A stretch of DNA of 64,000 nucleotides from Pseudomonas mohnii (lineage in GTDB: Bacteria; Pseudomonadota; Gammaproteobacteria; Pseudomonadales; Pseudomonadaceae), in assembly GCF_900105115.1 (NCBI RefSeq), contig NZ_FNRV01000001.1, positions 2,775,501 through 2,839,500 on the forward strand, given 5' to 3'. Below, piece by piece: positions 57,501 through 64,000 of this stretch. The notes under the pieces are model-generated. The model had not been told where the DNA came from. It did not search any database and worked only from the letters and a program-made list of their open reading frames with translations. A program made the position numbers and the translations under genes. The first letter of the stretch is position 1. Each line of letters begins with the position of its first letter.

Positions 57501-58506
57501 GGCCATCGCCGATGCCGAAGAAATCAAGCGCGGCACCTTCGTAATGCCAACGCTGATCGAACTGGAAAGCTTCGACGAACTGCAACGGGAGATCTTCGGC
57601 CCGGTGCTGCACGTCGTTCGCTACAAGCGCAAAGACATCGACCAACTGATCGGCCAGATCAACGCCTCCGGCTACGGCCTGACCCTGGGCGTGCACACCC
57701 GCATCGACGAGACCATCGCCAAGGTGATCGATAACGTCAACGCCGGTAACGTCTACGTCAACCGCAACATCGTCGGTGCCGTGGTGGGCGTCCAGCCGTT
57801 CGGCGGCGAAGGCTTGTCGGGTACCGGTCCGAAAGCCGGTGGTCCGCTGTACCTGTACCGCCTGCTGTCGACGCGTCCTACCGATGCGATTGAACAATCC
57901 TTCGCCCGTGGCGACGCCATCGCAGCACCGGACGTTCGCTTGCGTGAAACCATGAGCAAACCGCTGACCGCCCTGAAAGCCTGGGCCGACAGCAACAAGC
58001 TCGCCGACCTGGGCGCCCTGTGCGCGCAGTTCGCCGCCCAATCGCAAAGCGGCATCACCCGCCTGCTGGCCGGCCCGACCGGCGAGCGCAACAGCTATGC
58101 GATCCTGCCGCGCGAGCACGTGCTGTGCCTGGCGGAAGTCGAAGGCGATCTGCTGACGCAACTGGCAGCGGTATTGGCGGTAGGCGGTTCGGCGGTATGG
58201 CCGGAAGCTGAACTGACCAAGGCCTTGTTCGCACGCTTGCCGAAGGACATTCAGGCGCGCATCAAGCTGGTTTCCGACTGGAACAAGGATGAAGTGGTGT
58301 TTGATGCGGTTCTGCATCATGGCCATTCCGATCAGTTGCGTGCGGTCTGCCAACAAGTGGCCAAGCGTGCCGGCGCCATCGTTGGCGTGCAGGGCTTGTC
58401 GCAAGGTGAAACCAACATTGCGCTGGAGCGCCTGGTGATTGAGCGCGCATTGAGCGTCAACACCGCCGCAGCGGGTGGTAACGCCAGCCTGATGACCATC
58501 GGTTAA
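54553..58506 (+). CDS. putA: Trifunctional PutA: repressor, proline dehydrogenase, P5C dehydrogenase
   Basis: A 1317-residue protein oxidising proline to glutamate and repressing its own regulon. Residues 1-50 form a ribbon-helix-helix DNA-binding domain (TTTLGVKLDDPTRERLKAAA). The proline dehydrogenase barrel (about 210-560) has GPGISIKLSALHPRY and RLVKGAYWDSEIKRAQ. The aldehyde dehydrogenase domain (about 640-1120) has SPWNFPLAIFSGQ and the catalytic Cys915 in GQRCSAL. The start at 54553 follows a GAGGA site, and the upstream in-frame ATG is discounted. A terminator-like hairpin follows. Confidence 0.98.
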   Translation: MATTTLGVKLDDPTRERLKAAATSIDRTPHWLIKQAIFNYLEKLEGGATLTELNGLTSKDADDTGEVHVDHAHQCFLEFAESILPQSVLRASITAAYRRPEPEVVPMLIEQARLPAPMAEATNKLAASIAEKLRNQKSAGGRAGIVQGLLQEFSLSSQEGVALMCLAEALLRIPDKGTRDALIRDKISTGNWQPHLGNSPSLFVNAATWGLLLTGKLVSTHNETGLTSSLSRIIGKSGEPMIRKGVDMAMRLMGEQFVTGETIAEALANASKFEAKGFRYSYDMLGEAALTEHDAQKYLASYEQAIHSIGKASHGRGIYEGPGISIKLSALHPRYSRAQYERVMDELYPRLLSLTLLAKQYDIGLNIDAEEADRLELSLDLLERLCFEPQLTGWNGIGFVIQAYQKRCPYVIDYVIDLARRSRHRLMIRLVKGAYWDSEIKRAQVEGLEGYPVYTRKVYTDVSYIACARKLLSVPEVIYPQFATHNAHTLSAIYHIAGQNYYPGQYEFQCLHGMGEPLYEQVVGKVSEGKLNRPCRVYAPVGTHETLLAYLVRRLLENGANTSFVNRIADQSISIQELVADPVASIEQMATLEGGFGLPHPRIPLPRDLYGAERANSSGIDMANEHRLASLSCALLATAHNHWKAAPMLGCASSTETPAPVLNPSDLRDVVGHVQEATVEDVDNAIQCALNAAPIWQATPPAERAAILERAADLMEGEIQPLMGLLAREAGKTFANAIAEVREAVDFLRYYAVQARNDFTNDAHRPLGPVVCISPWNFPLAIFSGQVAAALAAGNPVLAKPAEQTPLVAAQAVRLLLEAGIPEGVLQLLPGRGETVGAGLVGDDRVKGVMFTGSTEVARLLQRNIAGRLDNQGRPIPLIAETGGQNAMIVDSSALTEQVVIDVVSSAFDSAGQRCSALRVLCLQEDSADRVIEMLKGAMAESRLGNPERLSVDIGPVIDAEAKAGIEKHIQAMRDKGRSVYQVAIADAEEIKRGTFVMPTLIELESFDELQREIFGPVLHVVRYKRKDIDQLIGQINASGYGLTLGVHTRIDETIAKVIDNVNAGNVYVNRNIVGAVVGVQPFGGEGLSGTGPKAGGPLYLYRLLSTRPTDAIEQSFARGDAIAAPDVRLRETMSKPLTALKAWADSNKLADLGALCAQFAAQSQSGITRLLAGPTGERNSYAILPREHVLCLAEVEGDLLTQLAAVLAVGGSAVWPEAELTKALFARLPKDIQARIKLVSDWNKDEVVFDAVLHHGHSDQLRAVCQQVAKRAGAIVGVQGLSQGETNIALERLVIERALSVNTAAAGGNASLMTIG

Positions 58507-58516
58507 ACCGCAACAA

Positions 58517-58546
58517 GACCGGGCACCTGCAATGGGTGCCCGGTTT
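58517..58546 (+). terminator. Hairpin terminator of putA
   Basis: ACCGGGCACC and GGTGCCCGGT form a ten-base-pair stem with a short loop 11 bases after the putA stop, followed by TTTGCG. The T run is short. Confidence 0.7.
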
Positions 58547-58556
58547 GCGCAATCCC

Positions 58557-58645
58557 TGTGGGAGCGAGCCTGCTCGCGATAGCGGTCTGTCAGCCACATC
58601 TTTTTTGGATGTGCAGCCGTCATCGCGAGCAGGCTCGCTCCCACA
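58557..58645. repeat. REP doublet downstream of putA
   Basis: TGTGGGAGCGAGCCTGCTCG faces CGAGCAGGCTCGCTCCCACA. Between them ACATCTTTTTTGGATGT forms a small extra hairpin. Confidence 0.9.
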
Positions 58646-58750
58646 TTTGATTAGCGTTGCCCGCACCCCACCATCACCCTCATCAATCATCCTGTTCAGC
58701 CTTTATTCCCACGCCTAGACTCGGCCCATCCCAATAAAAGGTAGGTCGCC

Positions 58751-60553
58751 ATGTCCGAGACGTTGCTCAGTTCCCGCAATCTGGCTTTCGAGCTGTATGA
58801 AGTCCTCGATGCCGAGGGCCTGACCCAGCGTGAGCGTTTCGCCGAGCACAATCGCGAAACCTTCGATGCCGCGCTTGGCACCGCCCGCAACATCGCCGAG
58901 AAGTTCTTCGCCCCGCACAACCGCAAGGGTGACGAGAACGAACCGCGCTACGAGGACGGTCAGGCGATCCTGATTCCGGAAGTGAAACCGGCGGTGGATG
59001 CCTTTCTTGAAGCCGGCTTCCTCAATGCGGCGCGCAGTTTCGAAGCGGGCGGCATGCAACTTCCGACACTGCTGTCCCAGGCCTGCTTCGCGCATTTCCA
59101 GTCGGCCAACGCGGCGTCGACCTCGTACCCGTTCCTGACCATGGGCGCGGCGAACCTGATCGAAAGCTTCGGTACCGAGGAGCAGAAGCGCCGCTTCCTG
59201 CAACCGATGATCGACGGCCGCTTCTTCGGCACCATGGCCCTGACCGAACCCCATGCCGGCTCATCGCTGTCGGATATTCGGACCCGGGCCGAACCGGCGC
59301 CTGACGGCACTTATCGACTCAAGGGCAACAAAATCTTCATCTCCGGCGGCGATCACCCGCTGTCGGAAAACATCGTGCACATGGTGCTGGCCAAGCTGCC
59401 GGACGCACCGGCCGGGGTGAAAGGCATTTCGCTGTTTATCGTGCCCAAGTTTCTGGTCAACGATGACGGCAGCCTCGGTCAGCGTAACGACGTTTTGCTC
59501 GCTGGGCTGTTCCACAAGATGGGCTGGCGCGGCACTACGTCCACGGCGCTGAACTTCGGCGATAACGGCGAGTGTGTCGGCTATCTGGTGGGCAAGCCGC
59601 ACCATGGCTTGAGCTACATGTTCCAGATGATGAACGAGGCACGGATCGGTGTCGGCATGGGCGCGGTGATGCTTGGTTACGCCGGTTATCTGTACTCCCT
59701 GGCATACGCCCGCGAGCGGCCCCAGGGTCGCGTACCGGACAGCAAGGACCCGAACACCGCGCCGGTGGCGATCATTCAGCACGCCGACGTCAAACGCATG
59801 CTGCTGACCCAGAAGGCTTACGTCGAAGGCTCGTTCGACCTCGGGCTGTACGCCGCAAGACTGTTCGATGACACCACCACCCTGGAGACCGAAGCCGAGC
59901 GCAAGCAGGCCCATGAACTGCTGGATTTGTTGACGCCGATCGTCAAGTCCTGGCCGTCGGAGTTTTGCCTGAAGGCCAACGAACTGGCGATCCAGATTCT
60001 CGGCGGCCACGGCTATACCCGCGAATACCCGGTGGAGCAGTACTACCGCGACAACCGCCTGAACCCGATCCACGAAGGCACCCACGGCATTCAGTCGCTG
60101 GACTTGCTGGGGCGCAAACTGGCACAAAACGGTGGCGCAGGGCTCAAGCAACTGATCCGCCTGATCGCCGACACCGGCAAACGTGCACACGCGTTTGAAT
60201 CGCTGACCGCACTGCGCGAGCCGCTGGAGCAACTGGTGGCGCGCCTGCAGGCCGTGACCATCGGCCTGCTGACCGATCTGGCCCAGGGCAAGGTTAACAG
60301 CAGCCTGGCGAACTCGGCGCTGTACCTGAAAGTGTTCGGGCATACGGTGATTGGCTGGCGCTGGCTGGAACAGGCGATCCGCGCCGAGGAAGGACTGGCC
60401 AAGGGCAACGCGGCGGATGTGAGCTTCTATAAAGGCAAGCTGCAAGCGGCGCGGTACTTCCTGACCTGGGAAGTGCCGGCTTGCCATCATGAACTGACAA
60501 TTCTTGAGGCTCGGGATGATGTGTGTCTGGGCATGCAGGATGAGTGGTTCTGA
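58751..60553 (+). CDS. Acyl-CoA dehydrogenase
   Basis: A 600-residue flavoenzyme of the large acyl-CoA dehydrogenase type with an extra C-terminal domain. ALTEPHAGSSLSDIRT near residue 163 is the FAD/substrate signature, and HGYTREYPVEQYYRDNRLNPIHEGTHGIQ near residue 430 is the dehydrogenase C-terminal signature. The substrate chain length cannot be read from sequence. By recollection a similar gene (PA5020) follows this region in P. aeruginosa. It is monocistronic between REP doublets. Confidence 0.93.
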   Translation: MSETLLSSRNLAFELYEVLDAEGLTQRERFAEHNRETFDAALGTARNIAEKFFAPHNRKGDENEPRYEDGQAILIPEVKPAVDAFLEAGFLNAARSFEAGGMQLPTLLSQACFAHFQSANAASTSYPFLTMGAANLIESFGTEEQKRRFLQPMIDGRFFGTMALTEPHAGSSLSDIRTRAEPAPDGTYRLKGNKIFISGGDHPLSENIVHMVLAKLPDAPAGVKGISLFIVPKFLVNDDGSLGQRNDVLLAGLFHKMGWRGTTSTALNFGDNGECVGYLVGKPHHGLSYMFQMMNEARIGVGMGAVMLGYAGYLYSLAYARERPQGRVPDSKDPNTAPVAIIQHADVKRMLLTQKAYVEGSFDLGLYAARLFDDTTTLETEAERKQAHELLDLLTPIVKSWPSEFCLKANELAIQILGGHGYTREYPVEQYYRDNRLNPIHEGTHGIQSLDLLGRKLAQNGGAGLKQLIRLIADTGKRAHAFESLTALREPLEQLVARLQAVTIGLLTDLAQGKVNSSLANSALYLKVFGHTVIGWRWLEQAIRAEEGLAKGNAADVSFYKGKLQAARYFLTWEVPACHHELTILEARDDVCLGMQDEWF

Positions 60554-60582
60554 TCCCAGCCTTGTGCTGTAGCTGACATCCA

Positions 60583-60675
60583 TTCGCTGGCAAGCCAGCT
60601 CCCACAGGAATCCCTGTTGTTCACAAAACCTGTGTTCAACACACAAACCCTGTGGGAGCGGGCTTGCCCGCGAAG
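60583..60675. repeat. REP doublet between acyl-CoA dehydrogenase and chemoreceptor
   Basis: TTCGCTGGCAAGCCAGCTCC and GGAGCGGGCTTGCCCGCGAA face each other between convergent genes. The stem bases differ from the GCGAGC type at compensating positions, marking another REP subfamily. Confidence 0.85.
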
Positions 60676-60695
60676 CCGTTACCACAGTCAACACA

Positions 60696-62648
60696 TCAAC
60701 TGAGTTTGAACCCACCCATCTGCCGCGCCAGATCATCCGCCAGCCGCTGCAGCGTCTGACAGTCCTCCCGACAAGCCCGGACCTCCCCCGCCGTCGCCCG
60801 CGCCAGATCGGAGATGCCCTGCACGTTGCGGTTGATCTCTTCGGTCACTGCCGACTGCTCTTCCGTCGCCGTCGCCACTTGGTGGTTCATGTCGCTGATA
60901 CGCTCGACCTGCCCGGTAATCGCGGTCAACGATGCCCCGGTGCGCTGGCTCGACTCAACCCCGGTGCCGGTCGCGGCCTGCCCGGAATGCATCGACGACA
61001 CCGCATTCTCCGCGCCTTGCTTGAGGCTGCCGATCATCTGCTGAATCTCGTCGGTGGACGTTTGCGTGCGTCGTGCCAGGGTCCGCACTTCATCGGCCAC
61101 CACGGCGAATCCACGCCCCATGTCACCGGCCCGCGCCGCCTCGATGGCGGCGTTCAGCGCCAGCAAATTGGTCTGCTCGGAGATGCCGCGAATCACCGCC
61201 AATACCTGATCGATGGAGGCCACCTGATTGGCCAATTCGCCCACGGCGCTGGCGGCAACGCCGATTTCATCGGACATGCTCTCGATGTGCCGGATAGACC
61301 CACCCACCACTTCCCGTGCCTGCAACGCCTCATCGCGAGCGTTTTGCGAAGCGACGGCTGCATTGCCGGCGTTCTGCGCGATTTCCTGCACGGTCAGGCC
61401 CATTTCATGAACCGCCGTGGCGACCATGTCGGTCATTTCCTGCTGACGCCCGGAGCGCTCGGCCGTGTTATCCACCACCCGCGCCACTTGGCCGACCGCT
61501 GTGCGCAATTGCTCGCTGGTGGTCAGCACTTCACCGATCATGTTGCGCTGACTGTCGAGGAAGCAATTGAAGCCGCGAGCCAGATCACCCAGCTCATCGG
61601 CGCGGCTGGAATCTAACCGTTGGGTCAAATCTCCACCACCGCTACCAATGGCCACCAATGCCGCTGTTACCTGACGAATCGGCCGGACCAACCCACGGGC
61701 CAGCAACACCACCAGCAACAGGCACACCAGCGCCACCGCCAGGCCAATGCCGCTGCTCATCCACAGGGCGCGACGGGCTTCGGCGTAGATCTGCGACTGC
61801 GGCACTTCGGCCACCAGGGTCCAGCCCAGGTCGCGCAGCGGCAGGCTCAATGCCAGGAAATCCTCGCCATCACGCACAAAGCCACTGTGGGTGGCAGACG
61901 TTTTGGAGGTAGAGGGTTGACCCATCACCGTTTGGGCGGCTGACGCGCCGATCTGCTCGGCCAAGGTGCGTTTGCCGCTGAACTGCGCCTCGGGATGAAC
62001 CTGGATCAAACCGTCGGAACGCACGAGATAGACCTTGCCGCGCTCGCCGAAGTTGAAATTGTGGATCAGCTCCGACAGCTCTTTCATGCTCAGGCCAAGG
62101 CCGGCAACGCCCACGACTTTGCCGGCCTTCTCGACTTTAAGGTCGATGAAAAGCGCCAATTCTCCGGTGGCCGTGTCGTTGTCGATATTGAGGGTGCGCG
62201 GCTGGTTGCTGTCGAGGAATGAATAGAACCAGGCATCCTTGGGGTTGGTACGGCTGAGGGTGCGGTCCAGGCCTTTTTCGGTGAAGTAATGGTTGGAGGC
62301 AGTCCCGACAATCAGCGCGGTAAAGGCTTTGTGTTCGGCCCTGATGCCTTCGAGGTACGTGGTGAACGTCGCGCTCTGGGCACTGTTTTCACCCTCGGCC
62401 AGCCAGTCGCGCACCATGCTGTTGCTGGCGATGTCCTTGGCGGCGGTGAGGGGCTGAACGAGGATGCGCTCGATGTCGTTGCGCATCGCTTCGATGCTTG
62501 ACGGTAGAGCTTGTTCGACCAGATAGCGCTCGGCGAGGCGGTTGACCACGAGGGTATAAATGCCAACCACAATCAGAATGCTGACCAGCAGGGCGGTGCC
62601 CATGCTCAGGATCAACTGCCATTGAATACTGCGTCGCCAGAACTGCAT
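60696..62648 (-). CDS. Methyl-accepting chemotaxis protein (Cache domain)
   Basis: A 650-residue chemoreceptor. A membrane helix (about residues 12-38) precedes a periplasmic Cache-type sensor domain with [16 protein letters not shown] and [11 protein letters not shown], then a second helix near residue 300, a HAMP domain, and the signalling domain with the hairpin tip region [20 protein letters not shown]. The ligand is unknown. The start at 62648 ([10 protein letters not shown]) is better than the 20-codon longer form because it gives a compact charged N-terminus before the helix. It lies downstream of zapA. Confidence 0.93.
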   Translation of the reverse strand: MQFWRRSIQWQLILSMGTALLVSILIVVGIYTLVVNRLAERYLVEQALPSSIEAMRNDIERILVQPLTAAKDIASNSMVRDWLAEGENSAQSATFTTYLEGIRAEHKAFTALIVGTASNHYFTEKGLDRTLSRTNPKDAWFYSFLDSNQPRTLNIDNDTATGELALFIDLKVEKAGKVVGVAGLGLSMKELSELIHNFNFGERGKVYLVRSDGLIQVHPEAQFSGKRTLAEQIGASAAQTVMGQPSTSKTSATHSGFVRDGEDFLALSLPLRDLGWTLVAEVPQSQIYAEARRALWMSSGIGLAVALVCLLLVVLLARGLVRPIRQVTAALVAIGSGGGDLTQRLDSSRADELGDLARGFNCFLDSQRNMIGEVLTTSEQLRTAVGQVARVVDNTAERSGRQQEMTDMVATAVHEMGLTVQEIAQNAGNAAVASQNARDEALQAREVVGGSIRHIESMSDEIGVAASAVGELANQVASIDQVLAVIRGISEQTNLLALNAAIEAARAGDMGRGFAVVADEVRTLARRTQTSTDEIQQMIGSLKQGAENAVSSMHSGQAATGTGVESSQRTGASLTAITGQVERISDMNHQVATATEEQSAVTEEINRNVQGISDLARATAGEVRACREDCQTLQRLADDLARQMGGFKLS

Positions 62649-62748
62649 GGAGCACCCCCAAAGAATAAGAGGCTGAAACACTGCAACAGCCGTGCCGATT
62701 GTATACAACTAAATCGACAATTTATTCTTTGGTTGTGCGCAAAGCCGA

Positions 62749-63051
62749 TCAGGCCTGATTGATCGTCTTGGAGATCACTTCAACCGTGGCGCTGACTTGC
62801 TCTTGGTAACGGTCGAGTTCGAGCTTGTGTTGCTTCTGCATTTCGATCTGCTGCGAGCACAGGTTCATCGCGGCCAGCACCAGCAGTCGGTCACCGATCA
62901 GCGTCGGGTACTTCCTTTTGGTTTCGGCCAGGGCAGCCTTGAGCATCATTGCAGCGTCCAGCAGGGTTTGCTCTTCCCCGGCCGGCGCCTTGATCGAATA
63001 GTCCTCCCCCAGAATCGAGACGACTCTTACCCCTGCGGCGTTGTAACTCAT
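62749..63051 (-). CDS. zapA: Cell division protein ZapA
   Basis: A 100-residue FtsZ-ring-associated protein. The N-terminal globular part reads VVSILGEDYSIKAPAGEEQTLL and the rest is a long coiled coil, starting around DRLLVLAAMNLCSQ. It overlaps the TIGR02449 gene by four bases. In other pseudomonads 6S RNA follows zapA; here only about 100 bases separate zapA from the chemoreceptor. Confidence 0.95.
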   Translation of the reverse strand: MSYNAAGVRVVSILGEDYSIKAPAGEEQTLLDAAMMLKAALAETKRKYPTLIGDRLLVLAAMNLCSQQIEMQKQHKLELDRYQEQVSATVEVISKTINQA

Positions 63052-63278
63052 GCGTTGACTGGGCCTGCGCTGACGCGCTCAACCAGAGCCTGGATGCGGG
63101 CTGCGGTGGCGCCTTGCTTCTCTTCCTGCTCCATCAGGCTCAGTTGCAGGCTTTCGTTTTCATCTTTGGCCTGGGCCAGTTCTGCGCTCAGGGCCTGGTT
63201 GGTGCTGAGCAGGCCCTGGTTCTGTTGCACCAGGTCGCTGACCAGTTGTTCCAATTGGCTAAGGGATGCTTCCAACAT
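63048..63278 (-). CDS. TIGR02449 small coiled-coil protein
   Basis: A 76-residue protein beginning MLEASLSQLEQLVSDLVQQN, almost entirely predicted coiled coil, with the NESLQLSLMEQEEK stretch. Such proteins are regularly encoded just before zapA and resemble ZapB-like division factors. The larger open frame to 63416 contains no family sequence; 63278 is the expected start. Confidence 0.9.
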   Translation of the reverse strand: MLEASLSQLEQLVSDLVQQNQGLLSTNQALSAELAQAKDENESLQLSLMEQEEKQGATAARIQALVERVSAGPVNA

Positions 63279-63666
63279 TTTGATTTTTCCGGGGTTTTCA
63301 AAGGGCGCGTACGATAAAGAAAAGTCACGGTGGATGCCAGGGTTATACGGGCGCAAAGCCTTGATCTTCCTGACGGCGACTGTCCTCGCGAGTTTTAAAG
63401 ACTGTGATTGGCTCATCTGGTTCCTGCACTTCGTCGCCAGCCCTTATGTAGTAGCGAGCTCGCTCGCGATGGTGGTCAACGATTACGCGTTCTTCCAGAC
63501 AGCCCGCGTAATCGTTGACGTCCATCGCGAGCAGGCTCGCTCCTACAGATAACGACCGGTTAACGGCAAAAACCGCGCAAGGGCTCAAGACTTGAGGCGC
63601 ATGACCGATAAGCCCTCCATACGTCAGCCTCGGCACCGCTCAGGTGCGCCTTTTTCGGTAACCGCC
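63279..63666. other. Divergent region with a REP doublet
   Basis: This region separates the TIGR02449 gene from a divergent chemoreceptor. It holds the REP doublet at 63447-63548, and GGTGCGCCTTTTTCGGTAACC just before the chemoreceptor. No gene is supported. Confidence 0.5.
63447..63548. repeat. REP doublet with extended inverted arms
   Basis: The outer arms are TGTAGTAGCGAGCTCGCTCG and CGAGCAGGCTCGCTCCTACA. Here the pairing continues inward: GTCAACGATTACGCG and CGCGTAATCGTTGAC also match, giving a long imperfect hairpin around a 14-base loop. Confidence 0.9.
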
Positions 63667-64000
63667 ATGTCCCTTCGAAATATGAATATCGCTCCACGGG
63701 CGTTCCTCAGCTTCGCCCTGATCGGCGGCTTGATGATGATTCTGGGGGTGTTTGCCTTGAATCAGATGAGCAAGATCCGTGGCGCCGCCGAAGAAATCAC
63801 CTTGAACAGCGTGCCGAGCATCCAGAGCCTCGATGAGTTCACCCAACTCACCTTGCGCCTGCGCGTGCTGTCGTATCGCTTGCTGGTCAATCGCGAACCG
63901 GACGTCCAGCAAAAAACCATGGAATTGCTGGAGACGCGCAACCAGCAGATCCACGCCGCACAAGCGACCTATGAAAAACTGATCGCCAGCCCTCAGGAAC
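63667..64000 (+). CDS. Methyl-accepting chemotaxis protein, N-terminus only
   Basis: The first 111 codons of a chemoreceptor, cut by the window edge. MSLRNMNIAPRAFLSFALIG leads into a membrane helix (about residues 11-33). Next comes a periplasmic helical-bundle segment with LNSVPSIQSLDEFTQLTLRL and NQQIHAAQATYEKLIAS, typical of four-helix-bundle ligand domains (4HB_MCP). The signalling domain is outside the window, so this call rests on the N-terminus alone. Confidence 0.8.
   Translation, partial: MSLRNMNIAPRAFLSFALIGGLMMILGVFALNQMSKIRGAAEEITLNSVPSIQSLDEFTQLTLRLRVLSYRLLVNREPDVQQKTMELLETRNQQIHAAQATYEKLIASPQE

Noticed and set aside
54424..58644. Minus-strand open frame of about 1400 codons opposite putA
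   Set aside because: It mirrors putA; high GC at third positions keeps the opposite strand open. The translation shows no recognisable domain and is full of low-complexity Gln/Arg/Val runs.

Overview
The window comes from a Pseudomonas of the P. fluorescens lineage. The evidence is the GC-rich, strongly GC3-biased coding sequence, the gene order hldE-msbA-waaL...waaP-waaG-waaC-waaF followed by glnE-aceE-aceF-dipA-msrA (the order known around PA4996-PA5018 in P. aeruginosa), and many REP doublets of the type TGTAGGAGCGAGC...GCTCGCTCCTACA. No tRNA, rRNA, CRISPR array, prophage or insertion sequence was recognised.

Layout. (1) 1-8.8 kb: yqiA (partial), cpdA, a DUF1249 gene and nudF on the minus strand; a small lipoprotein; the thiamine module cytX/thiC with a TPP riboswitch; and tolC on the plus strand. 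(2) 8.8-14.6 kb: waaA (Kdo transferase) with an overlapping LysR gene, an SMR efflux pump, and an FAD oxidoreductase / aldo-keto reductase / Nudix-like trio. (3) 14.6-37.3 kb: the lipopolysaccharide core locus, with hldE, msbA, an unusual O-antigen ligase fused to a kinase-like domain, an acyltransferase, and then two long minus-strand runs of overlapping genes. The first is a carbamoyltransferase, wapH, mig-14 and dnpA, followed by a DUF6625 gene, ssg and wapR. The second is waaF-waaC-waaG-waaP-wapP-wapQ and a double-kinase gene. (4) 37.4-45.4 kb: glnE and the pyruvate dehydrogenase genes aceE-aceF. (5) 45.5-52.1 kb: a PhoD-like phosphatase, dipA (c-di-GMP phosphodiesterase), msrA, rlmJ and a DUF6124 gene. 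(6) 52.6-58.5 kb: the proline module putP/putA, divergent, with a cluster of GTTGCACC operators between them. (7) 58.7-64 kb: acyl-CoA dehydrogenase, a chemoreceptor, zapA, a TIGR02449 gene and the start of a second chemoreceptor.

How it fits together. Most of the centre builds and exports LPS: heptose precursor (HldE), Kdo and heptose addition (WaaA, WaaC, WaaF), outer core glycosyltransferases (WaaG, WapH, WapR, Ssg), core phosphorylation (WaaP and relatives), carbamoylation, flipping (MsbA) and O-antigen ligation. It contains six kinase-like domains in five genes, two of which lack the catalytic aspartate. The least described pieces are the ligase-kinase fusion, the DUF6625 gene behind a terminator-like hairpin, the degenerate Nudix protein, a pair of palindromes upstream of aceE, and a conserved leader upstream of the DUF6124 gene. 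No wholly new system could be demonstrated from sequence alone.
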